A DNA stretch of 64,000 bases, from assembly GCA_012934845.2 (NCBI GenBank), contig WNNJ02002157.1, forward strand, positions 310,001-374,000, written 5' to 3'. Numbering within the stretch: the first letter of the stretch is position 1; every line of letters begins with the position of its first letter. Of this stretch, positions 36,801 through 41,904 are shown piece after piece. This DNA is from Pomphorhynchus laevis (taxonomy: Eukaryota > Acanthocephala > Palaeacanthocephala > Echinorhynchida > Pomphorhynchidae). The notes under the pieces are model-generated. The model was not told the origin of the DNA, ran no database searches, and saw only the letters and a list, made by a program, of their open reading frames with translations. Both the position numbers and the translations under genes were made by a program.

Positions 36801-38238
36801 TTTAAATTTCAATTTTTATTTTAACTTGATTTAAATTATAAAAAATCTTATAACACTTATTTATTTTGTTATTTAATTATTAAATTTTGCTTTAGCATTA
36901 TTTCGTTTATTTTATAAACGAAAATTTATTTTATAAATTACGTAGACTCAGTTAGCTGATTTAATAATCACTATATTTAAGTTTATAATTTATATGTTTA
37001 AAGGATATTTGTATTGTTTCTTTTGCATTTCTATGCAAATTCATATTTTATAAAGTTTAAAATTAATTCGACTAATTTACCGATTAAATGAATGCATTTT
37101 TGTTGTTTAAGTACGAAATCAACTATTTTTTATCAGAATTGTTTTAGACGCTTTTAATCGACCTTCATTTAGTAAAGAACTTTATAAGATGAACAAATTG
37201 TACACACCAAAAGAATACAGTGGAGTGTTATGGTGTGTGCAGATTGTACACTTCATAAGAATTAATATAGACCTTCGTTTTATTTTAATTTTCTATCTTC
37301 TGAATATAAAAATCCAATTATTAATAAATGTTTTTAAAGTGAAACAAAATACAGCGTTCATACAGAAATCCACTTTGTAACTATATATATGAACATTTTA
37401 TATTCACATCTACATATGATGTTCTCATCAAGTAAGCGTAGTTAAGTATGCTAACGTAATAATGTCGTAAATAAACGTCTTAATTTAAGTTAAAAAACTG
37501 AAATTTTAAGATTTTAAGTTTTATAACTTCCCCTGTTATTAAATGTACGCTTTACTACATTGTTATCGCGTCATTTGAAGGGATATGAATATCTAGAAAC
37601 CCACCCTCTTTATTTATTTCATTCTTTTTTACATTATCATACAATATTATACAAATATCAGTAATATGAATGCAAAATACAGCGTCCATGCAGAAATCCA
37701 CTTTGTAACTATCTAAGTTCATATATTTGTATTTATTAATATCTATAGTACTTATATTTAACATATAAATATAGCATATTATTATATTTTATATAATAAT
37801 ATGAAATATTATTAAATAATTACTTTTTTGGTAATTATTTAATCACAAATTTGATTAATTTAATAATCAATTTTTTATATTAAAAAATATACCAAGAGCA
37901 ATCTATTAAGTCAGTAGATCTTAACTCGTCTTACTAAAAAATGACTACCATAAAAGATATTAACTTAACTTTTTTGGTAGTTAAGTTACATCTTAAATAC
38001 CAAAAAAGTTATTAGGCAGATATTGTTTATAAAATTACTAAAAGTTCTGATTAATTATGTGAATAATTGTATGATTTTAGGATCTCCGTTGAATGAGCAA
38101 AAACTTAATATCATAAACGATGAATTTAAGGCAAGACATTCGAATTTAGTGACAAAGTATACTCGGGATTCGACATTTCACGCTATGGCTGATGTAGGTA
38201 TTGAAATGAAACCAGAACAGTTTGAAAGTACAGGATAA
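6621..38238 (+). CDS. NPC1: NPC1 sterol transporter gene, 11 recognised exons
   Basis: Joined exons 6621-6899, 10670-10919, 13261-13438, 17070-17151, 17195-17371, 20150-21978, 26048-26210, 30513-30745, 32463-32576, 33586-33748 and 38081-38238 read as one NPC1-family protein of about 1207 residues, with matching phases at every junction. NPC1 moves cholesterol out of late endosomes/lysosomes. Seen here: Cys-rich luminal sterol-binding domain, first membrane segment, middle luminal domain, sterol-sensing domain, Cys-rich luminal domain and C-terminal membrane bundle. Vertebrate NPC1 is about 1278 residues, so roughly 70 N-terminal residues (signal peptide exon) are missing and probably lie left of the Naiad copy or outside the window. 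One extra T at about 30607 shifts the frame in exon 8. Introns reach 8 kb and are filled with transposons. Confidence 0.9.
7150..7310 (-). pseudogene. ISXO2-like DDE transposase fragment
   Basis: The minus strand reads SSQNIENLWLHSKKK, then TNRKMLEGYLVEFMFKHK. The combination of IENLW and YLxEFMxxxK is characteristic of ISXO2/IS1595-like transposase C-termini spread in invertebrate genomes. Only about 45 codons are visible, so this is a scrap. It sits in the first NPC1 intron next to the RTE-like LINE. Confidence 0.55.
7440..9478 (+). pseudogene. RTE-like LINE, endonuclease C-terminus plus RT
   Basis: The reading begins with the end of an APE-type endonuclease (NTCFQHRKRHLVTWT, NQIDFILV, TDHSLVI). 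A linker follows, then the RT with KCGKSAGHDQIHPEFLK, NYRPISLLPVVYKIMEGI, motif A LFLDLESAFDQV, motif B region VLSPKLFNILIDHLLW, and catalytic LTYADDVVVLS. It is 5' truncated. There is a stop at 8081 and there are frameshifts around 8970-8996, one in a G5 run inside the GVRQGG motif. Its 3' end is cut by a Naiad tail at about 9478. It lies in the first recognised NPC1 intron and is not functional. Confidence 0.85.
9479..9890 (+). repeat. 5'-truncated Naiad insertion (last codons plus tail)
   Basis: The sequence starts with the last dozen RT codons (LLSGKCLWMDNK and stop). The full tail follows: AGAGGAAATACATCATTAAC, GGCCCCGCTGCTATG, GGGACCGAAACC, and the terminal AGTTAGCTGATTTGATT near 9870. 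It is inserted in the RTE-like LINE in the same orientation, so the LINE frame runs directly into the Naiad stop. Confidence 0.8.
9891..10669. other. NPC1 intron, mostly unique A+T-rich DNA
   Basis: No gene was recognised. A short perfect hairpin, GAAGCCACATTGGCTTC, lies at about 10357-10373 inside a more G+C-rich patch. It is followed by the polypyrimidine tract and TTTTTAG acceptor of the next NPC1 exon. Confidence 0.5.
10670..10919 (+). CDS. NPC1: NPC1 exon: N-terminal luminal domain, second part
   Basis: This 250-nt exon encodes SEVKFMGSSALYTICQSSE through KQPTYECRDAII and ends GCACS at donor TCG|GTAATT. The closing Cys pair continues into DCPKSC of the next exon, as at the end of the NPC1 sterol-binding domain. 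It enters with one base completing a split codon and leaves in phase 0. Confidence 0.85.
11170..11720 (+). pseudogene. Retroelement C-terminal fragment (LIPLDK family)
   Basis: The plus strand contains HNLHSALNVLICRALITVGVP, EPVGLCRYDGKRPDGAL and CRLLVWDSTCTNTL. These motifs (HxALNxxICRAL, GLxRxDGKRPDG, LVWDxT) mark the C-terminal domain of a widespread invertebrate retroelement family whose RT carries LIPLDK. Upstream there is a weak, interrupted match to the preceding ARLLAAA region. Stops flank the 88-codon open stretch. Related pieces are at 39160-39670 and 55500-57600. Confidence 0.65.
11930..13260. other. NPC1 intron, A+T-rich, nothing recognised
   Basis: The region has low-complexity A+T tracts and local inverted repeats (for example around 12030-12200, built on TTATTATAAGATAA-like words). 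No coding sequence was supported. The intron ends at the CTAAATTTAG acceptor. Confidence 0.5.
13261..13438 (+). CDS. NPC1: NPC1 exon: first membrane segment
   Basis: The exon opens DCPKSC and then encodes a hydrophobic helix (GVLTITEILIIGLALTVVL) followed by AAVAIILHN. That corresponds to the luminal-to-membrane junction and first transmembrane helix that follow the sterol-binding domain in NPC1. It starts in phase 0 after CTAAATTTAG and ends one base into a codon at GATG|GTAAGC. Confidence 0.85.
13966..14085 (+). pseudogene. Coding-like segment inside the TIR element
   Basis: After an AG acceptor-like CTTAG, the plus strand is open for 39 codons: WEIETLDVRRCLEIGELPK, then NHKLHRLLSALDKARYKRFC and a stop. 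The composition is protein-like (charged, few Asn/Ile runs), unlike surrounding DNA. I do not recognise the protein. It may be a captured exon; chance is not excluded. Confidence 0.3.
14126..14340 (-). pseudogene. Gln/Ala/Ser-rich ORF inside the TIR element
   Basis: From the inner edge of the right arm the minus strand reads AIAKAMATAYVQQQQQYYQW, then HQQW, an Ala-rich run, and SSGGQQQAQQL to a stop at 14126. Such Q/A-rich tails occur in many RNA-binding and transcription proteins, so the family cannot be named. An overlapping frame is also open but is probably a shadow of the CAR-repeat bias. It may be a captured host exon. Confidence 0.35.
14409..15185. other. NPC1 intron, extreme A+T low complexity
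   Basis: Runs built from TTAATTAA and AAATTAATA words dominate to about 14720. Fragments resembling the MITE family (GCTAGCAGCTG, TTGATTCTGCT) follow at 14960-15010. No gene was seen. Confidence 0.45.
15190..15430. mobile_element. MITE with AACAGGATCAA / TTGACCCTGCTCC ends
   Basis: Imperfect inverted arms lie at about 15195-15260 (AGAACAGGATCAACTAATAC) and 15340-15410 (TTCATTGACCCTGCTCCAAAA). Inner repeats TTTATATTTCACTTG and GCGAAATATAAAATT are also inverted. The ends match the dispersed family at 3085-3300. There is no coding content. Confidence 0.55.
15431..17069. other. NPC1 intron, mostly nothing recognised
   Basis: A+T-rich unique sequence. The only structure noted is a short degenerate tandem repeat at about 16255-16335, made of alternating AATGTAGCCTTTAATTGTAG-like units. 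Confidence 0.45.
17070..17151 (+). CDS. NPC1: NPC1 small exon
   Basis: This 82-nt exon encodes KIANIYWRAQYKISKWLYA then ALSDGFY. It enters with two bases that complete the codon left open by the 13438 donor and leaves two bases for the next exon. It corresponds to the cytoplasmic stretch before the second NPC1 membrane segment. Assignment rests on phase agreement and position. Confidence 0.75.
17195..17371 (+). CDS. NPC1: NPC1 exon: second membrane segment to EKDYFDQHFG
   Basis: A 43-nt intron precedes this exon; acceptor TATCAG is the one that keeps frame. It encodes YPIVTCIISLLACVILTLGL (membrane helix), ADPVQIWG and the family signature KEKDYFDQHFG, ending TTTTGG|GTAACC. Vertebrate NPC1 has the same EKEYFDQHFG stretch. 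Confidence 0.9.
17372..18425. other. NPC1 intron, nothing recognised
   Basis: The region begins with TTAATTAATAATTAATTA low complexity at about 17450-17510. The remainder is unique, with no supported frame. Confidence 0.45.
18426..19060 (-). repeat. Naiad terminal/tail fragments
   Basis: Two degraded fragments begin with variants of the Naiad terminus, at about 18430 (ATCAGCTAACTAACG) and 18845 (GAGCTAACTGAGTCTACG). Each is followed by the A+T-rich tail. The second reaches TTGACTAATATATAACAGAC, CATCAGAATAAGGATTAGAGG and stops at about 19060 before the structured block. Confidence 0.6.
19368..19735. repeat. Two tandem units of 183 bp
   Basis: GTGATGGAGTACT starts units at 19368 and 19551. 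Shared words through the unit include CCTGTGTGAC, TAAACGTCTGAG and GAACCAGAACATTTG. The two units differ at many positions, so the duplication is old. G+C is higher than in the flanks. On the minus strand the second unit has CGAAAC and CTGATGAG boxes 23 nt apart. No product is known. Confidence 0.7.
20150..21978 (+). CDS. NPC1: NPC1 large exon: middle luminal domain, sterol-sensing domain, Cys-rich domain
   Basis: This 1829-nt exon gives 609 whole codons. It starts PFYRTTQVILVPKNQTN directly after the DQHFG of the previous exon. It holds the middle luminal domain, then the sterol-sensing domain beginning near SYIVMFVYMSVFL with VLEVTPFLILAIGCGDNF, a DIFCCF motif after the SSD, and AGPPIYFVVRDG-like sequence. 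The Cys-rich luminal loop follows with TSWIDDYFSWISSQACC and DEYCPKAGKALFSSAVEI. All are family landmarks in NPC1 order. The long uninterrupted frame argues that the gene is, or recently was, under selection. Exit is GGAG|GTGAGT with one base of a split codon. Confidence 0.95.
22022..22207. repeat. Two tandem ~93-bp units
   Basis: TTAAATAATTATAGTGACGCGCCATTGGCG starts at 22022 and again at 22115, both followed by AAACATGTATAAGATAT. The end of the second unit runs into the direct repeat that flanks the RT fragment. Confidence 0.75.
22180..23460 (-). mobile_element. RT fragment flanked by ~120-bp direct repeats
   Basis: A segment beginning ATAAGATATATAAAAAAACA and running through TTTTCCGTTTTTCGGCAACTG to GTTAATATTATATTGTTA occurs at about 22180-22300 and again at 23338-23458. 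Between them the minus strand carries RT coding sequence. The repeats lie where LTRs would, but they are short and A+T-rich, so split direct repeats of a DIRS-like element or insertion into a duplicated sequence are equally possible. Confidence 0.5.
22365..23390 (-). pseudogene. DIRS/gypsy-like gag-RT fragment
   Basis: Two minus-strand open stretches meet with a one-base shift near 22957. The first (22959-23390) has an unrecognised gag-like sequence. The second (22365-22955) has GIIAPLPWRTKPQYCSRVFL, IPKKDSFRLIYDGRIL and YVKIDFKSMFYQIPL, which look like RT fingers and motif A (hydrophobic-D-hydrophobic-K) of DIRS or gypsy-type RTs. It stops before the YxDD motif, so the RT is truncated at the direct repeat. 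The clade is not settled. Confidence 0.55.
23715..24006 (+). pseudogene. LINE ORF2 C-terminal fragment
   Basis: The plus strand reads LQRIANAAIRVIFRFRCFDH, then HLASLDLPTIYCRVQIRILL and RLVTFHTPSFLSL before a stop. Pattern LQRxxNAxIRxIF with a following FDHxxxxLxxLxxP is the usual C-terminus of jockey/CR1-type ORF2. No other part of the element is attached. It is G+C-rich relative to its flanks. Confidence 0.55.
24340..25720 (-). repeat. Cluster of Naiad fragments
   Basis: Terminal motif ATCAGATAACTGAGTCTACG at 24345 leads into a tail. A short RT piece (motif B region) lies at 24690-24740. A second tail with its structured block is at 24740-25010, attached to RT C-terminal codons to about 25430. 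Another motif B piece (25490-25545) and the start of a further tail follow to about 25700. The repeated joining of the same RT breakpoint (TTTTAGTTTAAAAAATAAAAA) to the same tail at 24735 and 25545 points to copying of an already rearranged element. Confidence 0.7.
26048..26210 (+). CDS. NPC1: NPC1 exon: late luminal segment
   Basis: The exon encodes ATNFMAYSSIQRTTSDSYRS and ends NDGLNSVFIY before TACAG|GTATGA. The ATxFMxYxxxxxTSxD pattern matches NPC1 just after the Cys-rich loop. Phase 1 entry completes the Gly-Ala junction from 21978; two bases are left to pair with the C at 30513. Confidence 0.88.
26211..26699. other. NPC1 intron, A+T-rich, nothing recognised
   Basis: Only short A+T repeats are present, before the next Naiad cluster starts. 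Confidence 0.4.
26700..28800 (-). mobile_element. Naiad copy 2, 5'-truncated, degenerate
   Basis: On the minus strand it runs from a duplicated 5' linker piece (28690-28800) through CxC-region codons (near 28620), RT and tail to about 26700. RT frames are broken repeatedly: open stretches at 28361-28630, 27510-28049 and 26986-27243. A TA microsatellite is embedded in the RT. The tail carries the structured block at about 26850-26960. It lacks the endonuclease. It meets an inverted partner fragment at about 28800. Confidence 0.8.
27747..27807. repeat. (TA)n microsatellite inside Naiad RT
   Basis: About 28 TA repeats replace the short ACATATATATGT of copies 1 and 3. Because TA pairs read as alternating Tyr-Ile codons, the expansion stays open and roughly in register. 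Confidence 0.9.
28800..29850 (+). repeat. Naiad fragment inverted relative to copy 2
   Basis: Just after the copy 2 linker piece ending GGTAGGAGTTTA, the sequence switches to the plus-sense RT C-terminus (TTTAAATTTACAAGAAACAT), the last codons, and the tail with its structured block (29150-29270). The A+T-rich remainder ends at AGACTCAGTTAGCTGATTTG near 29820. The two copies share 5' ends and face outward. Confidence 0.75.
29930..30440 (-). pseudogene. Degenerate Naiad RT N-terminal fragments
   Basis: Repeated weak matches to the region around CELRKLL, KIYNSLYNN and YFSKLINSES can be traced on the minus strand (for example AAGCTTTCGTTAT, CAGCTTACTAAAGTAA, TTATATAACGAATTG). They are shuffled and partly duplicated. 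No open frame remains. Confidence 0.45.
30513..30745 (+). CDS. NPC1: NPC1 exon with one extra base
   Basis: The exon encodes MVHVFYEQYLG (the NPC1 VFYEQYL motif) and a membrane helix, then ILLGMDIQSSLTVLITLIL and ELNAISVVNLIM at donor ATG|GTAACA. The first part reads in one frame, the second in the next: between ACG (30604) and ATT (30611) there are four bases (TTTG) where three are expected. Removing one base gives 232 nt, exactly what the flanking intron phases require. It is either a sequencing/assembly indel or a recent inactivating mutation. Confidence 0.85.
30746..32462. other. NPC1 intron with an unassigned old insert
   Basis: The stretch 31260-31960 is less A+T-rich than its surroundings, with a 78-codon open frame at 31720-31956 and broken protein-like stretches. 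It may be a decayed retroelement, but no motif could be named. The rest is A+T-rich and unassigned. Confidence 0.35.
32463..32576 (+). CDS. NPC1: NPC1 exon: SVGIAVEF motif
   Basis: This 38-codon exon encodes SVGIAVEFYVHMIRDFSIT and ends NHIGVF at TTT|GTAAGT. GISVEFxxHxxRxF is a conserved motif in the C-terminal permease half of NPC1/RND proteins. Phase 0 on both sides. Confidence 0.9.
33285..33430 (+). repeat. Dispersed short repeat, copy D, with hammerhead-like core
   Basis: The plus strand reads GGACC-GAAAC, ACCAAATGTAGG, then CACTGATGATGAGGTCC. GGACC pairs with GGTCC next to the GAAA and GATGA boxes. A further stem, GCGTGGG with CCCACGC, encloses the second box. A partial second copy lacking the GAAA half lies at 34510-34590 (GATGAGGTCCACCCACGCTG shared). 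It lies in an NPC1 intron, same strand as the gene. Confidence 0.5.
33586..33748 (+). CDS. NPC1: NPC1 exon: C-terminal membrane helices
   Basis: The exon encodes IFIGVTIPELVSVSTM and ELFRVYFFKMYLILILTC, ending GLVFLPVFLSYF. FRxYFxxMYL and GLxFLPVxLSY are conserved at the end of NPC1. Starts in phase 0 after TTTTTAG, ends one base into a Gly codon completed by GA at 38081. Confidence 0.9.
33749..34739. other. NPC1 intron with MITE scraps
   Basis: Apart from the partial repeat at 34510-34590, the region holds MITE-like words (GCTAGCAGCAGCTG at 34293, CGTGTTTATTGATC at 34322) and A+T-rich inverted repeats near 33990-34030. No gene was supported. Confidence 0.45.
34740..36960 (+). mobile_element. 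Naiad copy 3, 5'-truncated
   Basis: The element begins with a partly duplicated linker piece (ACTCCTACCATTAGGACG at 34750 and ACTCCTACCACCATTAGG at 34845). It continues through METECNCKSL (intact CxC), RT and stop at 36598, then the full tail with structured block at 36640-36740, and terminates at AGACTCAGTTAGCTG about 36950. It lacks the endonuclease. It is the best-preserved RT frame of the family and lies in the last NPC1 intron, same strand. Confidence 0.85.
34924..36598 (+). pseudogene. Naiad PLE reverse transcriptase (copy 3)
   Basis: The frame starts MET-E-CNCK, the CxC linker end, and runs 380 codons with WNPKLHKNP, motif A YDFSTLYTNLDL and motif B VPMGGNSSPIIADL. A single stop (TAA where copy 1 has GAA of FIEYEF) lies at 36064. 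A 2-nt deletion near 36118 then shifts frame, and the rest (36125-36598) carries RYIDDICVF and the thumb to LLSGKFLWMDNK. Two lesions in about 560 codons point to a young copy. The product would be the RT that copies element RNA; no endonuclease is attached. Confidence 0.85.
37190..37790 (-). pseudogene. Fragments of a second Penelope-like RT with internal duplication
   Basis: The minus strand at 37555-37764 reads DAVFCIHITDICIILYDN and KEGGFLDIHI, resembling the motif C region and following GxxLD strand of PLE RTs but diverged from the Naiads here. A 40-bp block (ACAGAAATCCACTTTGTAAC core) occurs at about 37345 and 37673, so the fragment is duplicated. Confidence 0.45.
38081..38238 (+). CDS. 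NPC1: NPC1 terminal exon and stop
   Basis: After TGATTTTAG the exon completes SYFG and reads SPLNEQKLNIINDEFKARH to PEQFESTG and TAA at 38236-38238. The tail is cytosolic and short, as in NPC1, but lacks the vertebrate C-terminal LLNF-type sorting motif. Phase fits the 33748 donor. Confidence 0.8.
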
Positions 38239-39159
38239 CCTTGGAAAACTGAATGCTTTTGAAATAATACCTTCTTTCGTTAATCGTTTTTCAATTCGAG
38301 TGATCAAAACTCATATGTAACTTATCGTACTTCATAAACAGTTATTGTTAATAATGAAATAATAAAATTTATAATAAAATTTGTAATTAAAATAAAATTA
38401 TGATAATTAAAATTTAAAAAATTCTAATTTTATATAATTACTAAAATCTCTGATTTTAATCTTCAGTAAATTTTCTTTCAAGTGCAGACTACGACAATAG
38501 CTTTTGCCTAACATTTATCTTTGATTGTTTTTCACGTTTTCTCTTTATGGTGTTCTTTATTCAGTTTTATTTCTTGTGATCCAACTTTCTATGAGCCCTT
38601 GACTCTTAAGTTGTTGTATTAATAATAACTATAATAATTTAAATTTAAAAATTTTAATTTTATATAATTACTAAAATCTCTGGTTAATTAAAATTATATA
38701 TACATACAAAAATTACGATAGTAGATATATGATTTTAAACATTAATAAATAATTTACGGGTATGTGCGTAAAATAGCGTAATTTGGTGCAGATTAGATTA
38801 GATGTTTTAATAGATTCCAAATATGACACTTAGATTAGATTTTTAATTCAAATCAAATACCGCAAATCAAATCATTTTTGTCAATTTACGATTAAAGAAA
38901 TAAATAGTTTTATTTAAAATATTCCAAGAATTTAAATTTAATTTAAAATATTGTGAATGCGGCTAAAAGCCTCATCAAAAATTAATTAAATAATAGTTTA
39001 ATTAATAAACTAGTCCCTCGTGAATAACTTCTAAACACATGGGATGTAAAAGCAAAATTCAAAATGTATGTGACAAACCGAAGGATAATCCCGTTATCAT
39101 GTGGGGATTAAATGCCTTATATTAAATATTTTCATGTTTTTCTTTGAATTTTATAAATT
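38239..39159. other. 3' flank of NPC1, nothing recognised
   Basis: The AATAATAAAATTTATAATAAAATTT stretch near 38356-38380 could contain the poly(A) signal (several AATAAA). No frame was supported. The repeated word TTTATATAATTACTAAAATCTCTG occurs at about 38432 and 38661. Confidence 0.4.
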
Positions 39160-39670
39160 TATAGGAACGAATAGAATGAGTAAAAAGGTTTTATTTGAAA
39201 ATGGTCATAATATTTCGATAGCTCACGAAACGGCCGAAGAGGTAATTTGAAAATAGTTTTATTTTCATTTAAAATGACAAACTTTGGAATTAACTTGTTA
39301 CCTTGGTGACACAACATTGGACTGAAATGGGTCGCGGTACTTCTATCGATTCCACTCCTCTGCCGCTGTGACCGACGTTGCTGATGACCATGGTGTCTAA
39401 GCAAGTTGCATCCCACAGAAGAAATTTACCTTAGAACCAGGAAAAACAGTAACTTCATCAGGCCGACGTCCATCTAGCCGGCATTGATTGAGCAGCTCCA
39501 GGATGTTGGGCAATGACAGTATTTAAAGCGCGGCTGATAATGATATTTATTTCGGCGTGCCTCAGATATCGACATTTTGACTGTTTGCATAATAAGTCGT
39601 GTCGCCCCGTTATGTCCACAATTGCCCCGCATATGCATTGGTGTGGCGTACATATCAGGATACTCAATCT
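39160..39670 (-). pseudogene. Retroelement C-terminal fragment (LIPLDK family)
   Basis: The minus strand reads CGAIVDITGRHDLLCKQS, then INIIISRALNTVI, and in a shifted frame DGRRPDEVTVFPW and LLWDATC. These are the CG-GRHxLxC, ISRALNT, DGRRPDE and WDATC motifs of the same C-terminal domain as at 11170-11720, from a different subfamily. Frameshifts and an internal stop are present. Confidence 0.6.
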
Positions 39671-41610
39671 TAACTGCTATCCTTGATTTATATTCAAGTT
39701 AAATCGTTATATAAATCGTTATCCTCGATTTATATTATATTTATAGATTATATTATTAATTATTATTTTATTTATTTTTAATTAATTATTTATTATCTCT
39801 ATATCTCGATATCTCAACTATTTTAACTATTTATCTTAAATTAATTACAATACAGTAATATAATTATATTAATTACACATTTTTACCATAATTTTACTCA
39901 AAGTTTGCTCATCGCGTTATAAATAAATATAGACGCTATAAATGTTAGGATGTGGAAAGCCATGAATTTTACAAAAATAGCTTACAAAAGTTAATCAGCT
40001 AATAATGAAATCCGATAGAACGTGTTTGGATTGGAATCAGATTGCCGTATAAATCCCATCAGCTGAAGCTCCTTGATTGAAAGCAGCATGCACGCGCTGA
40101 AAATATCGTTTAATTAAGGAATAATCAGAGTAAGACGTTCAAGCCGCGCTGTAAAAACCATAACTTAAATATATCATTACACCTTTACCGCTAATGCTTT
40201 AATATACTAATTGCTAAAGTTTGTACCTTTAATATGTCGTATAACCGTCAAATGTTTTAATAGCGTAACAACGAAATTGAACCAGGCAAAATTAACGATA
40301 GGTAAAATCGATAAAAAAAGCATTAATCGATAAAATATTCATCAATATATATTGATGAATATCAATAAATATTTATTAATAACTAAAATATTTATCAATA
40401 GTTATTGTTATATTGAATGGTCATATTCATGAATAGTTATTTATCAAATATTTTTTATAAATTAAAAATTGTTTGATTGAATTATTAATAATTAATAAAT
40501 AATAAATAATTTAAATTAAATTAATAATTGCTTTGATTTATCTAAGATTTAACATATCTAACAGGAATAATGAAAATTTAAAATAAATCAAATCAGATAA
40601 ATTTAAACAAGTTGCTGCCTGCTGATTATAACTTTGTTTTTATTAAATCTTTATTTTAAATCAGTTACTAATAATCGCCACTTTATGGCAGAAAATATCG
40701 ATTAATAATAATGGATGGCTGACAATTATCGATTAATAAAATACAGACAATGGATGGTTGACAATGTATATCAAGCCATAATTCGAATAAGTAATTTTAC
40801 CGTTTAATAACATAACGTCATTTATGTAATTCCATACATAAATAATTAGTTACATAATTGGATTAGAAACATATAGCAATCCATTCTTTAGCAATGCATT
40901 ATTTCATCATTAGTAATCAATACAAAAGATGATAAATATAGCATTTATTAAGATTTTAAATCAATATAAATGATTATTTAATGCATTCTCCGTTAGTAAA
41001 TTCAAAGATTTATTCTGGATATTCAGAATTTATATTTATTTATAGAAAGAGGTATTTTTAGTTTTACTTTATTTCAATTATTATAAAATTTTTATATAAA
41101 ATATTAATACAAAGATAATTTTATATAAAATAATGTTTGAAAGTATATCATTCATAAGATAAATATATTAACGATAAATATTAATAAAGGATAAATTTGC
41201 AGAATTAATAATTAAACGTTTATTAATTAATGAATTAAATACGAAAGAATTTGAAAGAAAGAATTAAAGAACGAAATAAACGTGTTCATGATTTTAATTG
41301 GAGAAACTACAATCTTTAAATTAAAAATGTAATCTTTAATGTAGCGACAAATTAGCACGGCAGTTCAACAGAAGATACAAATATTATATTACAATATTTA
41401 ATATAAATTATACACTTTTTATATTAAACATATAGTATTTTAAAAAATACAATATGTAAAATACAATACTTATATAAAAACTAAATCTTTGAATATAAAT
41501 CGATTTATAATAAAGCATTTTATAAACAAGAAATCTCAAAGAAATCTTTAAAGGATACAGTTCTTGAATATTAAACTCTATTTGAACGTCATCTGAAGGT
41601 TTCCATATTT
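39671..41610. other. A+T-rich intergenic/intron region
   Basis: Nothing was firmly recognised. The final exon(s) of the minus-strand ORC3 gene should lie here. One candidate begins at 41611 (after TTATTTTAG on the minus strand: QIWKPSDDVQIEFNIQE), but its end is not clear. Confidence 0.4.
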
Positions 41611-41660
41611 GCTAAAATAATATAAATTAAAAAACAATACATTTTTAATTAAATCAATAC

Positions 41661-41904
41661 CTGAATCCAGTCAGAAATACAAAATTTACGAGGACTTCCG
41701 TTGAGCAATTCAAAGACACGATAAAGCATAGAGGATTTGTGCTCTTTCAAATCCTTGTAAATATGGGTTCTCAGTAGCGGATCACATCTGTCTTGTAGAT
41801 TAGATAAATTGCTATCAAGCAGCCAAACTTCACCTCTTAAATGCTTACCAATACAAGACGATAATCTCGTATCGTCTGTGGTAATTATATAAGATTTGAA
41901 CATT
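41661..41904 (-). CDS. ORC3: ORC3 exon g
   Basis: It encodes MFKSYIITTDDTRLSSCIG through RVFELLNGSPRKFCISDWIQ. Acceptor GATCAG and donor CAG|GTATTG are present. One base completes the Ile codon left by exon f. The DW near its end matches the conserved DW of ORC3 C-terminal regions. Confidence 0.65.
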
